From an uncultured Clostridia bacterium (GTDB taxonomy: Bacteria > Bacillota > Clostridia > Oscillospirales > CAG-272): DNA of 64,000 nucleotides. The notes under the pieces were generated by a model, which worked only from the letters and a program-made list of their open reading frames with translations, did not search any database and was not told the DNA's origin. The position numbers and the translations under genes were made by a program. The stretch covers positions 37,337 to 101,336 of the forward strand of contig CALXXF010000003.1 in assembly GCA_944392615.1 (NCBI GenBank), given 5' to 3'. Within the stretch, counting starts at the first letter, position 1; each line of letters opens with the position of its first letter. Of this stretch, positions 9,354-18,384 are shown piece by piece.

Positions 9354-10789
9354 TTTTCCGGAATATACCTCAACACCGGGTTCCGCGCTGCTTCCGCTTC
9401 ATCTGGGCGTTTTATTGGCGTGTTGTACGGAGCGCCTCTGAGATATTCGGGATCTTTCACTGCCATCTCGTATATTTGCGTGAATGCCTCCGCTGCCTGT
9501 TCGAGAGTTTCCTTGGACTCTGTCTCGGTAGGCTCGATCATGAGCGCCTCATGGACGATGAGGGGGAAGTACATTGTAGGCGGATGCATTCCTTTGTCGA
9601 GGAGTGCCTTTGCAATGTCCAGGGCGGATACTCCGCTTTCGTGCTTGATTTTTTCAAGCGTCATAACGAATTCATGCATACATATGCCGCCGTACGCCAT
9701 ATCGTAATTCTTTTCGAGAAGATGTTTCAGATAATTGGCGTTGAGTACGGCATTCTTTGCCGTGTCCGGTATGCCTGATGCGCCAAGCGAGAGAATATAG
9801 CAGTATGCCTTGAGTACCACGAGAAAATTCCCGTAAAATGAGCGCACCGAGCCTATTGAGTCAGAGGGAACAGAAAAAGCAAAGCTACCGTCATCGTTCC
9901 TGACTACAGTTTTACCGGGAAGGAAGGATGAAAGGAAGCTCTTGCATCCCACCGGTCCTGAGCCGGGGCCGCCTCCGCCGTGAGGCGTTGAAAATGTCTT
10001 GTGAAGATTCAGATGGACTACATCGAAGCCCATGTCTCCGGGTCTTACTATTCCCATAACGGCATTCAGGTTGGCACCGTCATAATAGCACAATCCACCC
10101 GCAGAATGCACTATTTCGGTTATTTCAAGTATATTTTTATCAAATATTCCAACGGTATTCGGATTTGTAAGCATCAGGCCGGCAGTGTCGTCAGAACAGA
10201 CGGCGCGGAGCTTTTCAAGGTCGACGCAACCGTCGGGAGCCGACGGGATATTGACAACGGTGTATCCTGCCATAGCGGCGGAAGCGGGGTTTGTTCCATG
10301 AGCGCTGTCGGGAACTATTATTTTTGTCCTCTTAAGGTCCCCGCGGGATTCATGATACGCACGTATGAGCAGAAGACCCGTGAACTCTCCGTGTGCGCCC
10401 GCTGCAGGCTGGAGCGTGAAGTCGTCCATACCGGTTATCTCGCAGAGGCTTTTGGAGCACTCATACATGACTTCGAGCGCTCCCTGAGCACTTTCCTCGG
10501 GCTGCAGTGGATGCAGAGCGGTAAAAGCGCGTTCGGATGCCACCTGCTCGTCTATTTTCGGATTATACTTCATGGTGCATGAACCGAGAGGATAAAAACC
10601 GTCGTTTATACCGTGCGCCTGCTTTGCAAGTGAAGTATAATGGCGCGATATATCCGTTTCTGAAACCTCCGGCAAATCAAGAGGTTCCTTCCTCAGAAGC
10701 CCTTCAGAAAGGGCGTATTCCGGCACATCCGGTTCTTTCAGCAGGGAAAGACCTCTGCCTTTTACTGACTTTTCAAATATGAGTTTCAT
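9350..10789 (-). CDS. gcvPB: Glycine dehydrogenase (decarboxylating) subunit 2
   Basis: A 479-residue PLP-dependent P-protein subunit, the partner of gcvPA in the two-subunit glycine decarboxylase of Firmicutes. The PLP lysine lies in HLNLHKTFSTPHGGGGPG; other family blocks are PLGSCTMKYNPKI and LQPAAGAHGEFTGLL. The longer open frame to 10858 is rejected: ATG at 10789 (MKLIFEKS) follows GGAGG and overlaps the gcvPA stop as ATGA. It overlaps lplA in the same way downstream. Together with GcvPA it decarboxylates glycine and passes aminomethyl to the lipoyl arm of GcvH. Confidence 0.96.
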   Translation of the reverse strand: MKLIFEKSVKGRGLSLLKEPDVPEYALSEGLLRKEPLDLPEVSETDISRHYTSLAKQAHGINDGFYPLGSCTMKYNPKIDEQVASERAFTALHPLQPEESAQGALEVMYECSKSLCEITGMDDFTLQPAAGAHGEFTGLLLIRAYHESRGDLKRTKIIVPDSAHGTNPASAAMAGYTVVNIPSAPDGCVDLEKLRAVCSDDTAGLMLTNPNTVGIFDKNILEITEIVHSAGGLCYYDGANLNAVMGIVRPGDMGFDVVHLNLHKTFSTPHGGGGPGSGPVGCKSFLSSFLPGKTVVRNDDGSFAFSVPSDSIGSVRSFYGNFLVVLKAYCYILSLGASGIPDTAKNAVLNANYLKHLLEKNYDMAYGGICMHEFVMTLEKIKHESGVSALDIAKALLDKGMHPPTMYFPLIVHEALMIEPTETESKETLEQAAEAFTQIYEMAVKDPEYLRGAPYNTPIKRPDEAEAARNPVLRYIPEK

Positions 10790-12096
10790 TTCGTCGCCTC
10801 CCCGCATATTTTCAGGAGCCTGTCTATCTGTTCGCGACTGTTGCATTCGGTTGTGCACCAGAGTATGCCGTCCTTTGTAGGCAGTCCTCCGAGTATTCCC
10901 TCACAATCAAGCTTTTTCATGAGTTCATCGGAGTTTACCGGACAGCTCGTGAGAAATTCGTTGAAAAATTCGGAAGAGTATATGCGTTTGAAGCCGAGAC
11001 TGTCAAGAGCTTTTGCAAGATAATGCGCGTTTGAAAGAGAAACAGTTGCCGCGCGGCGCATGCCCTTTTTTCCCATTGCGCTCATATAGCATGCGGCACA
11101 GAGGGCGCAGAGAGCCTCGTTAGAGCATATGTTTGAAGACGCCTTTTCACGGCGTATATGCTGTTCGCGAGCCTGAAGCGTGAGCACAAAGGCGCGGTTG
11201 CCGTCTGAATCGAGTGTCTGTCCTACGATCCTTCCCGGCAGCTTACGTACAAGCTCCTTGCGCGCCGCCATAAAGCCAAGATAAGGTCCGCCGAATGAAA
11301 GAGGCATGCCGAGCGGCTGTCCTTCGCCGCATGCGAGGTCGGCTCTGTATTCTCCGGCGCTTGACAGGATGGCTGCGGCTATCGGGTTTATGTACATTAT
11401 GTACTTTGCTCCCGCAGCGTGCGCCGCATCGGAAGCTATCCTGCAATCTTCTATACAGCCTAAGAAGTTGACCTGCGCTGTCAGAACGCATGCTGTGGTA
11501 TCATCAAGCGCAGAAGTGAGTGCGTCTGTATCCGTGACTCCGTCTTTTCCTGGAATGAGCTCTACCGTCATTCCGTTGGCTTTGCAGTAGGTTTCTACCG
11601 TACTTATTACCATAGGGTTCAAAAGAGAGGATACCAGCGCCTTGCTTCTCTTCCGCTCTCGGCATGCCGCAACAGATTCTGCCGCGGCTGATGCCCCGTC
11701 GTATACGGATGCGTTTGAAACATCAAGCCCGGTGAGAGCGCATATCATCGTCTGATACTCAAATATTGACTGCAATATACCCTGGCTTATTTCTGCCTGA
11801 TAAGGCGTATAGGCAGTTACAAATTCTTCTTTTGATATAACGCTTCTGACAATTGCCGGGATATAGTGGTTGTATGCACCTGCGCCTCTGAAAATGGCAG
11901 TATATACCTTGTTTTTGCGGCAAAGTGCTTCCGCTTTTTCTGAAAGCTCCTGCTCGGAGATGCCTTCCGGAAGAGAGAGATGCTTTATTTTTATTTTTTC
12001 GGGGATATCGGCATAGAGTTCGTCAGCATCTTTCATGCCGAGCGCTTCGAGCATGAGCCGCTTTTCTTCCGCCGATGATGGAACATATGTATTCAT
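10786..12096 (-). CDS. gcvPA: Glycine dehydrogenase (decarboxylating) subunit 1
   Basis: A 436-residue subunit forming the other half of the split P-protein. It starts MNTYVPSSAEEKRLMLEALG, typical of GcvPA, and includes IPAIVRSVISKEEFVTAYTP, the stretch SQGILQSIFEYQTMICALTG, and the block LGMPLSFGGPYLGF. No PLP lysine is expected here, because that is in GcvPB. The ATG at 12096 has GGAGGCTTGA upstream. It lies 24 bases after gcvH and overlaps gcvPB by ATGA. Length is normal for the family. Confidence 0.96.
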   Translation of the reverse strand: MNTYVPSSAEEKRLMLEALGMKDADELYADIPEKIKIKHLSLPEGISEQELSEKAEALCRKNKVYTAIFRGAGAYNHYIPAIVRSVISKEEFVTAYTPYQAEISQGILQSIFEYQTMICALTGLDVSNASVYDGASAAAESVAACRERKRSKALVSSLLNPMVISTVETYCKANGMTVELIPGKDGVTDTDALTSALDDTTACVLTAQVNFLGCIEDCRIASDAAHAAGAKYIMYINPIAAAILSSAGEYRADLACGEGQPLGMPLSFGGPYLGFMAARKELVRKLPGRIVGQTLDSDGNRAFVLTLQAREQHIRREKASSNICSNEALCALCAACYMSAMGKKGMRRAATVSLSNAHYLAKALDSLGFKRIYSSEFFNEFLTSCPVNSDELMKKLDCEGILGGLPTKDGILWCTTECNSREQIDRLLKICGEATK

Positions 12097-12120
12097 TCAA
12101 GCCTCCGTCGTGATATGTAC

Positions 12121-12495
12121 TCAGAGTGCGGCGCAGTATTCCTCATACTCTGCAGGAGTCATAAGACCGTCAGTAGATGAGATATCAGTGAGCTTTGCTA
12201 TCCATGTCCCGTAGGGATCGGTGTTGAGAAGAGCGGGATCGCTCTCAAGCTGCGTGTTTACCTCAGAGATTGTGCCGTCCACGGGAGAGTAGACATCTGA
12301 AACCGCTTTGACCGATTCTACATCCGAATACGCATCGGACGTGCTGACCTTGTCGCCGACAACAGGCAGCCCGACGAATACTATATCTCCCAGCTGGTTC
12401 TGGGCGTAGTCGGTTATTCCTATGTAAGCTGTGTCATTTTCAATTCTGACCCATTCATGTGATTTGCTGTAAAGGCATTCTGTGTTAATATTCAT
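12121..12495 (-). CDS. gcvH: Glycine cleavage system H protein
   Basis: A 124-residue lipoyl carrier protein. It shuttles the aminomethyl group from the P-protein to the T-protein and electrons to the L-protein. The lipoylation site is Lys63 in SDVESVKAVSDVYSPVDG, with the family start YSKSHEWV and ITDYAQNQLGDIVFV. The start ATG has GGAGGAAAAA upstream. It sits between gcvT (about 240 bases upstream) and gcvPA. LplA in the same operon is the likely modifying enzyme. Confidence 0.97.
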   Translation of the reverse strand: MNINTECLYSKSHEWVRIENDTAYIGITDYAQNQLGDIVFVGLPVVGDKVSTSDAYSDVESVKAVSDVYSPVDGTISEVNTQLESDPALLNTDPYGTWIAKLTDISSTDGLMTPAEYEEYCAAL

Positions 12496-12737
12496 TTTTT
12501 CCTCCGTGATTGCAAGAATTGCAATATTTATTTATTGTTTTTTGTTTGTCGGAATATAATGCAAAGTCCTGTCCTGCTTATTTTGAAAAAGCACGCCGTT
12601 CCACCGCTTGATTCAAATATAGAATCAGAAAAATATCTCTGCAAAATCAAGTACAGTAAATATGTGCGCGGGAGCAAAGCTTATCGGTACTCGGTCGGCA
12701 AGCACTCGGTCGGCAAGGAAAATTCAGCCCAAACGAC

Positions 12738-13829
12738 TCATTTGGCATTGCTGTAGAAGGGAAGGGCAACGATCTCCGCCTCTGTCTTTCTGCCGCGTAT
12801 ATCAGCATAAACACGGGTTCCGGGGACGGAGTATTTTTTATCGACTATAGCCATGGCATAAGAGCCGTTGAGCCATGGGCAGAACGTTCCTGAGGTCGAT
12901 ACACCAATTACTGTATCGCCTATGTATATAGTCTGCTTTTCTCTTATAATACCTTTTCCCAATGCCTTGAGTCCCACCCTTATGCGCGTGGGCTCTCCCT
13001 TTTCTTCAAGGGCGCTTTTTCCTACGAAAAATGGCTTGTTCATTTTAACGGCAAACATAAGTCCGGTTTCTCCGGGAGTGGTATTTTCATCCATCTCATG
13101 CCCGTAAAGCGGCATTGCCGCTTCAAGTCTCAGCGTGTCGCGCGCTCCAAGACCGCAGGGCACAAGACCGTCGCCCTTCGCGGAATCGAGAAGAATATCC
13201 CATATATTTACCGCATTTTCGTTCATCGTGTATATTTCATATCCGAATTCGCCGGTGTATCCCGTTCTCGAAAGGATACAGGGAAATCCTCCCACAGACG
13301 AGTTGAAGATTGCACTGTAGTATTTTTGAGGTATCTTGTCTTCAGGAGTGAGCCTCTTTATTATTTCACGCGAGGCGGGCCCCTGTATGGCTATCTGGGA
13401 TATCGAATCTGAAATATCGGAAAATTCTACGTCGCCGGACAGATTTGATAGCATCCACTCGACATCCTTGGAGCGATTGGCGGCATTTACAACCACCATG
13501 TAGTCATTATCGCTCTTTTTGTAAACTATGAGATCGTCAATAAAGCCTCCGTTTTCGTTGAGCATCGGGCTGTACCGAGCCTGTCCGTCATACATTCCGG
13601 TAAAGTCGTTTGATAAAAGACGGTTGAGGTTTGCAAGTGCGTCCTTGCCTTTGTATCTGACCTCACCCATGTGTGAGACGTCGAAGAGCCCCGCAGCCTT
13701 CCGCACGGCAAGGTGCTCGGCAATAACTCCTGTTTTTTCATACATCACAGGCAAAAGATATCCGGCAAACGGAACGATTCTTGCGCCGAGGGCAACATGA
13801 CGGTCGTATAGCTCAGTTTTCTTTTCCAT
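12738..13829 (-). CDS. gcvT: Aminomethyltransferase (glycine cleavage T protein)
   Basis: A 363-residue enzyme that moves the methylene from GcvH-bound aminomethyl to tetrahydrofolate, releasing ammonia. Seen are the N-terminal LYDRHVALGARIVPFAGYLLP, the folate-site block FDVSHMGEVRYKG, GYTGEFGYEIY and the family-typical GLGARDTLRLEAAMPLYGHE. I start at the ATG at 13829 (MEKKTELY), 7 bases after AAGGAG, not at 13922. It is the first gene of the gcv operon and is the one directly controlled by the tandem glycine riboswitch. The 242-base gap to gcvH holds a short duplication (CTCGGTCGGCAAG twice near 12700) and no gene. Confidence 0.96.
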   Translation of the reverse strand: MEKKTELYDRHVALGARIVPFAGYLLPVMYEKTGVIAEHLAVRKAAGLFDVSHMGEVRYKGKDALANLNRLLSNDFTGMYDGQARYSPMLNENGGFIDDLIVYKKSDNDYMVVVNAANRSKDVEWMLSNLSGDVEFSDISDSISQIAIQGPASREIIKRLTPEDKIPQKYYSAIFNSSVGGFPCILSRTGYTGEFGYEIYTMNENAVNIWDILLDSAKGDGLVPCGLGARDTLRLEAAMPLYGHEMDENTTPGETGLMFAVKMNKPFFVGKSALEEKGEPTRIRVGLKALGKGIIREKQTIYIGDTVIGVSTSGTFCPWLNGSYAMAIVDKKYSVPGTRVYADIRGRKTEAEIVALPFYSNAK

Positions 13830-13880
13830 TTTTTTCTCCTTAAAATTTATATATTGTTTTTGGTATTCAACAGGGTTTGA

Positions 13881-13915
13881 ATTGATATGCCCGCAGCTCT
13901 GTATCGGGTATATCA
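13881..13915. other. Inverted repeat in gcvT leader
   Basis: Arms TTGATATGCCCG and CGGGTATATCAA pair over 12 bases with one G-T, around an 11-base loop, between the riboswitch terminator and the gcvT ribosome binding site. No T-run follows. It could be an operator or an mRNA hairpin; nothing in the sequence decides. Confidence 0.4.
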
Positions 13916-14017
13916 AATACAAGAACGTCGTCCTGCATTTCTGCGGGGCAGCTGCTCATGGCACGCTTTTTTGTATTTTGTATCTGGATTTTCTGAAAGC
14001 GATATCAGACAAAGTTT

Positions 14018-14099
14018 TTGGAAAAGTGAAGTCTTTGGAAAAGTGAAGTCTTTGGAAAAGTGAAGTCTTTGGAAAAGTGAAGTCTTTGGAAAAGTGAAG
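14018..14099. repeat. 17-bp tandem repeat, 4.8 copies, in gcvT leader
   Basis: The unit TTGGAAAAGTGAAGTCT is repeated head to tail at 14018, 14035, 14052, 14069 and 14086 (last copy 14 bases) without any variation. It lies inside the transcribed leader, just after the riboswitch terminator. There are no spacers, so it is not CRISPR. An open frame across it on the minus strand is an artefact of the repeat. Confidence 0.95.
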
Positions 14100-14105
14100 G
14101 CACTG

Positions 14106-14137
14106 AAAAAAGGCGCACTTAAAAGAGTGCGCCTTTT
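14106..14137 (-). terminator. Terminator of the glycine riboswitch
   Basis: On the minus strand AAAAGGCGCACT (14137-14126) pairs with AGTGCGCCTTTT (14119-14108) around a 6-base loop, and the T-run extends to 14106. It follows the second aptamer directly. In this class glycine binding disfavours termination and turns the gcv operon on. Confidence 0.88.
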
Positions 14138-14335
14138 CCGTCCGCATTACCTGAAAGATTCTTTCCGAGTCATGTCGGAAATTGCTTCTTCGGCGAGCAT
14201 CCTACAGCATTATGCCTTATAAACATGCTCTTTTCCGGAAGTGTGTCCGGCAGCGGTCCTTTTGCCTGAGAGTTAATCGCGCATCGATCCCCTTCGGCTC
14301 CTTGCGGTCTCTCCCGTTGCCATCGCCCGTATTAT
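14138..14335 (-). promoter_or_regulatory. Tandem glycine riboswitch (two aptamers)
   Basis: On the minus strand the first aptamer shows CGGGAGAGACC, GCCGAAGGGG and AACTCTCAGGCAAAAGGACC, the textbook glycine core. A second, more divergent aptamer follows with GGAAAAGAGCATG, GCTCGCCGAAGAAGCAA and ATCTTTCAGGTAATGCGGAC. The pair stands immediately before an intrinsic terminator and gcvT, the standard arrangement for control of glycine cleavage genes. The upstream boundary near 14335 is approximate. The second copy has drifted (GAAGAAGC for GAAGGGGC), so its affinity may differ. Confidence 0.92.
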
Positions 14336-14451
14336 GCCGCCCTCCGGGCGGGTTTGTTTTTTTGTTGTGTCACTGCAGATGCTGTTACAGCATTTTGTCA
14401 TTGCGGTGTGTTATATGAAATAGTCAGCAAGATTCTTGGTGAACAGGCAAA

Positions 14452-15783
14452 CTACTTAACTATGTCATCATCTTCATCTGCGTCAGGGGCAGGCGTCCTA
14501 TCTTCGTCTGAATTCACCGCGTGTTCTTCAGAAGCACTTGCACGCTTGTTTTTGCGGCGCCCGAAGAAGCCGGGCGGATTTTTGTCGTTTTCCGTCTGCT
14601 CTGTATTTATCTGCTCCGCAAGTCCCTTTTTGAGCAGACGCTTGTTTATAGCCTCACCGACCAGAGTATAGATGACGGCGAAGAGCGGCACTCCGAAAAA
14701 CATGCCGAATATGCCGAACAGCGCACCCATCACGAGTATAGCTATCATTATCCACACCCCGCCTATACCGACCTTGTCGCCGAGTATGTTCGGAGCTATT
14801 ATATTTCCGTCTATCTGCTGTACCACAAGTATTATCACGGCAAAGACTATTGCCTTTCTGAGTCCTCCGTCAGGAACGACAAGTACAATTATGGCACTCG
14901 GTATAGCTCCGAGAAAGGGCCCGAAGACAGGGATAAGGTCTGTAACGCCTATGATAAGCGAAATCATAGGGTAGTAAGGTATTCCGAATATCCACGTGAG
15001 AAGATACACTATTATCATGACTATCATGGAGTCGATGATCTTTCCTCTCACGAACTGACCGAATTTTTTGTCCACCGTTGTCATGAAGTGACCGAGCACG
15101 ATGTTTTGCTTGAAGGAAAAGAAAGCCAAGAAAAAGCGCTTTATCTGCATTATCAGAACTTCTTTTGATGCAAGAAAATATATCGACAGGAAAAGTCCGA
15201 GAAGCAGGTTTTTTGCGACGGTAAATATACTTATGAGAAAATTGACAGATGATGAAACTATCGAACCTGTGCCGCCTATGATGGTTTCCACTATGCTGTC
15301 TATTGTGCCGGGAATGTCGAAATTGTTCATGAGCAGCTCGTACAGCGAGGCAAAATTCTCATTGGTGTCTATCAGTTCCTGTATTCTGAACGGAATGGAA
15401 TTTATGAAGCTCGCAAGCTGACCTGCAAGGTCCCTGACACTGCTTACAAGGTTCGGAACCAGAATGGACAGAAACGCCGTGATAAAAAGCAGAAAACATA
15501 TATACGTGCAGATAAGACCGAGCGCGCGAAGACCTTTTTTGCCTATCTTACCTTTTGAAATACGCATAAACAGCTTTATTTCAAACATTCTGAGTATCGG
15601 GTTCAGAAGATACGCGATGATTATCCCGTAAAATATAGGGCTGAACATCTCGCTGAGTACATCTGTGACGGTTGTCAGCGAGTTGTGATTAACTATAAAA
15701 TTGACGCAGAGAATTGCAAAAAGCACAACGCCGCAGGCGTACACGGCATAGGTAGTGTATTTTTTGTTAAACTGCCACTTCAC
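14452..15783 (-). CDS. AI-2E family (YtvI/PerM-type) membrane permease
   Basis: A 443-residue polytopic membrane protein with about seven to eight hydrophobic helices. Family blocks seen are FSPIFYGIIIAYLLNPILR near the N-terminus, LVPNLVSSVRDLAGQLASFI, FFSFKQNIVLGHF, and the C-terminal IPVFGPFLGAIPSAIIVLV followed by GVWIMIAILVMGALFGIFGM. The tail is highly charged and acidic (EDRTPAPDADEDDDIVK). Members export autoinducer-2 or act as Na+/H+ antiporters; the substrate here is unknown. I place the start at GTG 15783, 7 bases after GGAGG, instead of 15843. It is a single gene, divergent from ispE. Confidence 0.86.
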   Translation of the reverse strand: MKWQFNKKYTTYAVYACGVVLFAILCVNFIVNHNSLTTVTDVLSEMFSPIFYGIIIAYLLNPILRMFEIKLFMRISKGKIGKKGLRALGLICTYICFLLFITAFLSILVPNLVSSVRDLAGQLASFINSIPFRIQELIDTNENFASLYELLMNNFDIPGTIDSIVETIIGGTGSIVSSSVNFLISIFTVAKNLLLGLFLSIYFLASKEVLIMQIKRFFLAFFSFKQNIVLGHFMTTVDKKFGQFVRGKIIDSMIVMIIVYLLTWIFGIPYYPMISLIIGVTDLIPVFGPFLGAIPSAIIVLVVPDGGLRKAIVFAVIILVVQQIDGNIIAPNILGDKVGIGGVWIMIAILVMGALFGIFGMFFGVPLFAVIYTLVGEAINKRLLKKGLAEQINTEQTENDKNPPGFFGRRKNKRASASEEHAVNSDEDRTPAPDADEDDDIVK

Positions 15784-15811
15784 TTGACGACCTCCACGAT
15801 AATCTGCTAAT

Positions 15812-15840
15812 ATTCTATAACAAAAGCTCCCGAAAATCAA
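15812..15840 (-). promoter_or_regulatory. Promoter for the AI-2E family permease
   Basis: On the minus strand TTGATT (15840-15835), 17-base spacer, TAGAAT (15817-15812). The start of transcription would be only some 20-25 bases before the GTG start. Confidence 0.55.
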
Positions 15841-15868
15841 CATGTTTTTTTAAAAGTGTTTGAAAGTA

Positions 15869-15897
15869 TTGAAAAAAATTATATAAGATAATATAAT
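15869..15897 (+). promoter_or_regulatory. Sigma-A promoter upstream of ispE
   Basis: TTGAAA (15869-15874), 17-base spacer, TATAAT (15892-15897). A second, extended -10 element (TGATATAAT, hexamer 15927-15932) lies 35 bases further on. Both would give leaders of over 200 bases before the ispE ATG at 16151. Confidence 0.6.
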
Positions 15898-16150
15898 ACT
15901 TATACAGCGGTCTGATACAGTTTTGATATAATGCAGTCGTATGCAGTATTCCATGTTGTACCTGCAGTCCGGGAGAGCGCACTTACTGACAGAGGTATTC
16001 ATTGTGCCTTTCGTCTCGGATGTGTACCAATTTCGTATTTTATGTCGCTTATGTCGACGTAGCGGACATGTCAAATGTAATTGCGGTCAAATGTAACTGC
16101 GTATGAACTGCCGCGGATATATCGCTGGCATTTCACAAAAAGGTGATTTT

Positions 16151-17086
16151 ATGGATTTTTTTTATAAAGATGCGTTTGCTTACGACGGAAGTGACCTCGG
16201 CATCAGACTTTCTGAAAACTCAGCGTCGATAATGTGTCCTGCAAAGATAAATCTTTTTCTTGAAATAACCGGAAAAAGAAATGACGGCTATCATACCATA
16301 GAGAGCGTAATGCAGAGAGTATCTCTCTGTGACCGCGTGGAAGTGAGGTTGGGAGTCGGAAAGGGAATATCGGCAGTATGCAGTGTCCCCGGAGTACCCT
16401 CAGGCGATAAAAACACAGCATGTGTTGCTGCAGAAAAATATCTGAGTGCCGCAGGTGTATCCGGAAGCGTAGAAATATCAATAGAGAAAATAATACCTGT
16501 TTCAGCAGGACTTGCAGGAGGCTCGGCAGACGCAGCGGGAACGCTTGCGGCACTCCATGCGCTGATTGGAAGGGTTGATGAGCATGACCTTGCCGGAATC
16601 GCGCTATCTGTAGGTGCGGATGTCCCATTCTGTCTGTTTTCTGTAAGCGCACTTTGCAAAGGAGTCGGAGAGAGGATTGCCCCATGCCCGTCGTTGCCTG
16701 ATTCCTTCATAGTGATTGCAAAGCATCCGGAAGAAGCCGTTTCCACTGCCGAGGCTTACAGGCTCGCCGATTCGGTCACACTCAGTAAAAACGGCTCTCA
16801 TGCTATTACCGAAGCTCTGAAAAAAGGCGATATAGCACGGGTATGTTCAGAAATGAAAAATGATTTTGAGACAGTGCTTCTTCACAGTGTCCCATACGCA
16901 CGCAAGGCCATTGCTGTGATGAAGGATTTTTCTGCACTTGGGACAATGATGAGCGGAAGCGGGCCCTCTGTGTTCGGTATATTCGACGATTCCTGCAAGG
17001 CAGCTTCTGCGTGCGACTTTCTCGCTTCTGACGGATATGTGTCATTTGTATGCCGTCCGGTGGGATGGCAGCGCGTTCTGCCCTAA
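16151..17086 (+). CDS. ispE: 4-diphosphocytidyl-2-C-methyl-D-erythritol kinase
   Basis: A 311-residue GHMP kinase of the MEP (non-mevalonate) isoprenoid pathway; it phosphorylates CDP-methylerythritol. Motifs: CPAKINLFLEITGKRNDGYH, the ATP-binding GHMP loop PVSAGLAGGSADAAGTL, and the C-terminal ALGTMMSGSGPSVFGIF. The N-terminus carries about 28 extra residues (MDFFYKDAFAYDGSDLG...) before the usual start. The ATG at 16151 follows AAAGGTGATTTT; the open frame back to 16103 has no such site. Single-gene unit with a strong terminator downstream. It shows the cell makes isoprenoids by the MEP route. Confidence 0.95.
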   Translation: MDFFYKDAFAYDGSDLGIRLSENSASIMCPAKINLFLEITGKRNDGYHTIESVMQRVSLCDRVEVRLGVGKGISAVCSVPGVPSGDKNTACVAAEKYLSAAGVSGSVEISIEKIIPVSAGLAGGSADAAGTLAALHALIGRVDEHDLAGIALSVGADVPFCLFSVSALCKGVGERIAPCPSLPDSFIVIAKHPEEAVSTAEAYRLADSVTLSKNGSHAITEALKKGDIARVCSEMKNDFETVLLHSVPYARKAIAVMKDFSALGTMMSGSGPSVFGIFDDSCKAASACDFLASDGYVSFVCRPVGWQRVLP

Positions 17087-17132
17087 GCGCAAATGCCTCC
17101 CCGGCAGAATTGTCGCCGAAGTTGCAGCCACA

Positions 17133-17175
17133 GCCGCAGCCGTATTGCCTTTGGTATACGGCTGCGGCGTTTTAT
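17133..17175 (+). terminator. Intrinsic terminator after ispE
   Basis: GCCGCAGCCGTAT (17133-17145) pairs perfectly with ATACGGCTGCGGC (17156-17168), followed by GTTTTATTT. It ends the ispE transcript between two convergent genes. Confidence 0.88.
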
Positions 17176-17307
17176 TTCTGACGCATCTTTTTTCATTTCT
17201 GCGTTTTTCCATGACAATGCGTTGTCAGAAGATGATATTCTGAGCTCCTCCCGTTCTGTTACTTTTATGAGTAAAGGAAAGAAAAATCTGTGAGGTAAAC
17301 CCTGCTT

Positions 17308-18384
17308 TCAAAGACGCGGAGTGCCGAAAAGGTCTGAGCATATATTTGTGCCAAGGTCGTCGATTTTTTCAAAGTCCATGGCTTCTATATAATATTTTTC
17401 GAGCTCGTCGTGCATCTCGCCGATTGAGGAAAGTATGCGCGCGGCTTCTTTTTCAGCCAGCTTGCCTATATGTGCCGAAGCACGGAGTTCGCTTTTTATT
17501 TTGCCTGCTCCGCGTTCATTCACGAATCTCTCCGTGTTCAGTGTCCGTCCGGTTCGCTCCGAGCCGAGCGGAAGCGATATCAGAAGAGAGCACGAGGGTA
17601 TTCTTACAGAACAGATCTTTTCGTCGGCAGGTATGCGCGATATTTCTATATCCGCACCGTATTCCAGAAGCTCCCTGCAGAGAATCTCAAAAAAATTATG
17701 CGACAGGCACAGTCTGTCACGAAGTATATACGCTGTCTGGGAATCTTCAAAAAGGCTGTCAAAACATACGGAGCCATGTACGCCGAAGGCGCATACCTGC
17801 TTCGATGTCACCTTTCCGCCCGCCTTCTGAGGGCGGTGTTTTTTTATAAGCTTTTTCGATACTTCCGATGCCGCTTTTGGGTCAAATATCTCCGCGGCGC
17901 GCAAATCATATGCGTCCTCCGCGCCTTTGGCTGAAGCAAGAAGGGCGTATACTCTTTTATATTCACCGCTTATAGAGTCAGTAAGCCTGACAATTTCATC
18001 GGTGTGGCGTCTGAGCATACCGACGTCCCAGTATTCGCCGAGGTTTATTATACTGTCTGATGCTCCGGGATATTTCGGGTCGGTCATATGCGGAGCTGTG
18101 CCGTCAAGAAATACCTTTCCGAGTTGCGGCAACGCGACGGCATCGAGAGACCTTGTATCTGATGAACAATAATATTTGTTGCACACGATCCCCCTGCTTT
18201 GCGCCTCTGCCGCAATCTTTTTCATAAGGGAGGATTTTCCGGTTCCGGGGCCGCCTTTTATTATGTTTTTTGAATATCCGTCAAAGAGCACAGTAAAAAG
18301 GGATACAAAACCCCTGTGAGTGTTCATTGCGGCAAAGTATGAATTGCTTCCGGAAAGCGCTGCGGGACTTTCAAAAAAAGACAT
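17308..18384 (-). CDS. P-loop ATPase of unknown function
   Basis: A 358-residue cytoplasmic protein with a clear Walker A motif IIKGGPGTGKSSLMKKI (about residues 40-56) near the start. It resembles a Firmicutes family of uncharacterised nucleotide-binding proteins (I recall it as PRK06851-like) in which a second nucleotide-binding region normally follows; here the C-terminal half (about 200-358) shows no second Walker A that I can see. It begins MSFFESPAALSGSNSYFAAM. Upstream on the minus strand is a CGAGGTACAG site. Neighbours (ispE, a methylase) give no clue to its role. I do not assign a function beyond ATP or GTP binding. Confidence 0.7.
   Translation of the reverse strand: MSFFESPAALSGSNSYFAAMNTHRGFVSLFTVLFDGYSKNIIKGGPGTGKSSLMKKIAAEAQSRGIVCNKYYCSSDTRSLDAVALPQLGKVFLDGTAPHMTDPKYPGASDSIINLGEYWDVGMLRRHTDEIVRLTDSISGEYKRVYALLASAKGAEDAYDLRAAEIFDPKAASEVSKKLIKKHRPQKAGGKVTSKQVCAFGVHGSVCFDSLFEDSQTAYILRDRLCLSHNFFEILCRELLEYGADIEISRIPADEKICSVRIPSCSLLISLPLGSERTGRTLNTERFVNERGAGKIKSELRASAHIGKLAEKEAARILSSIGEMHDELEKYYIEAMDFEKIDDLGTNICSDLFGTPRL

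Noticed and set aside
14018..14099. CRISPR array
   Set aside because: Copies are contiguous with no spacers, and no cas genes are in the window.
13956..14147. Small minus-strand frame across the 17-bp repeat
   Set aside because: 17 is not a multiple of 3, the product is a rotating repeat of CHFSKDF-like segments, no RBS, and it overlaps the riboswitch terminator.
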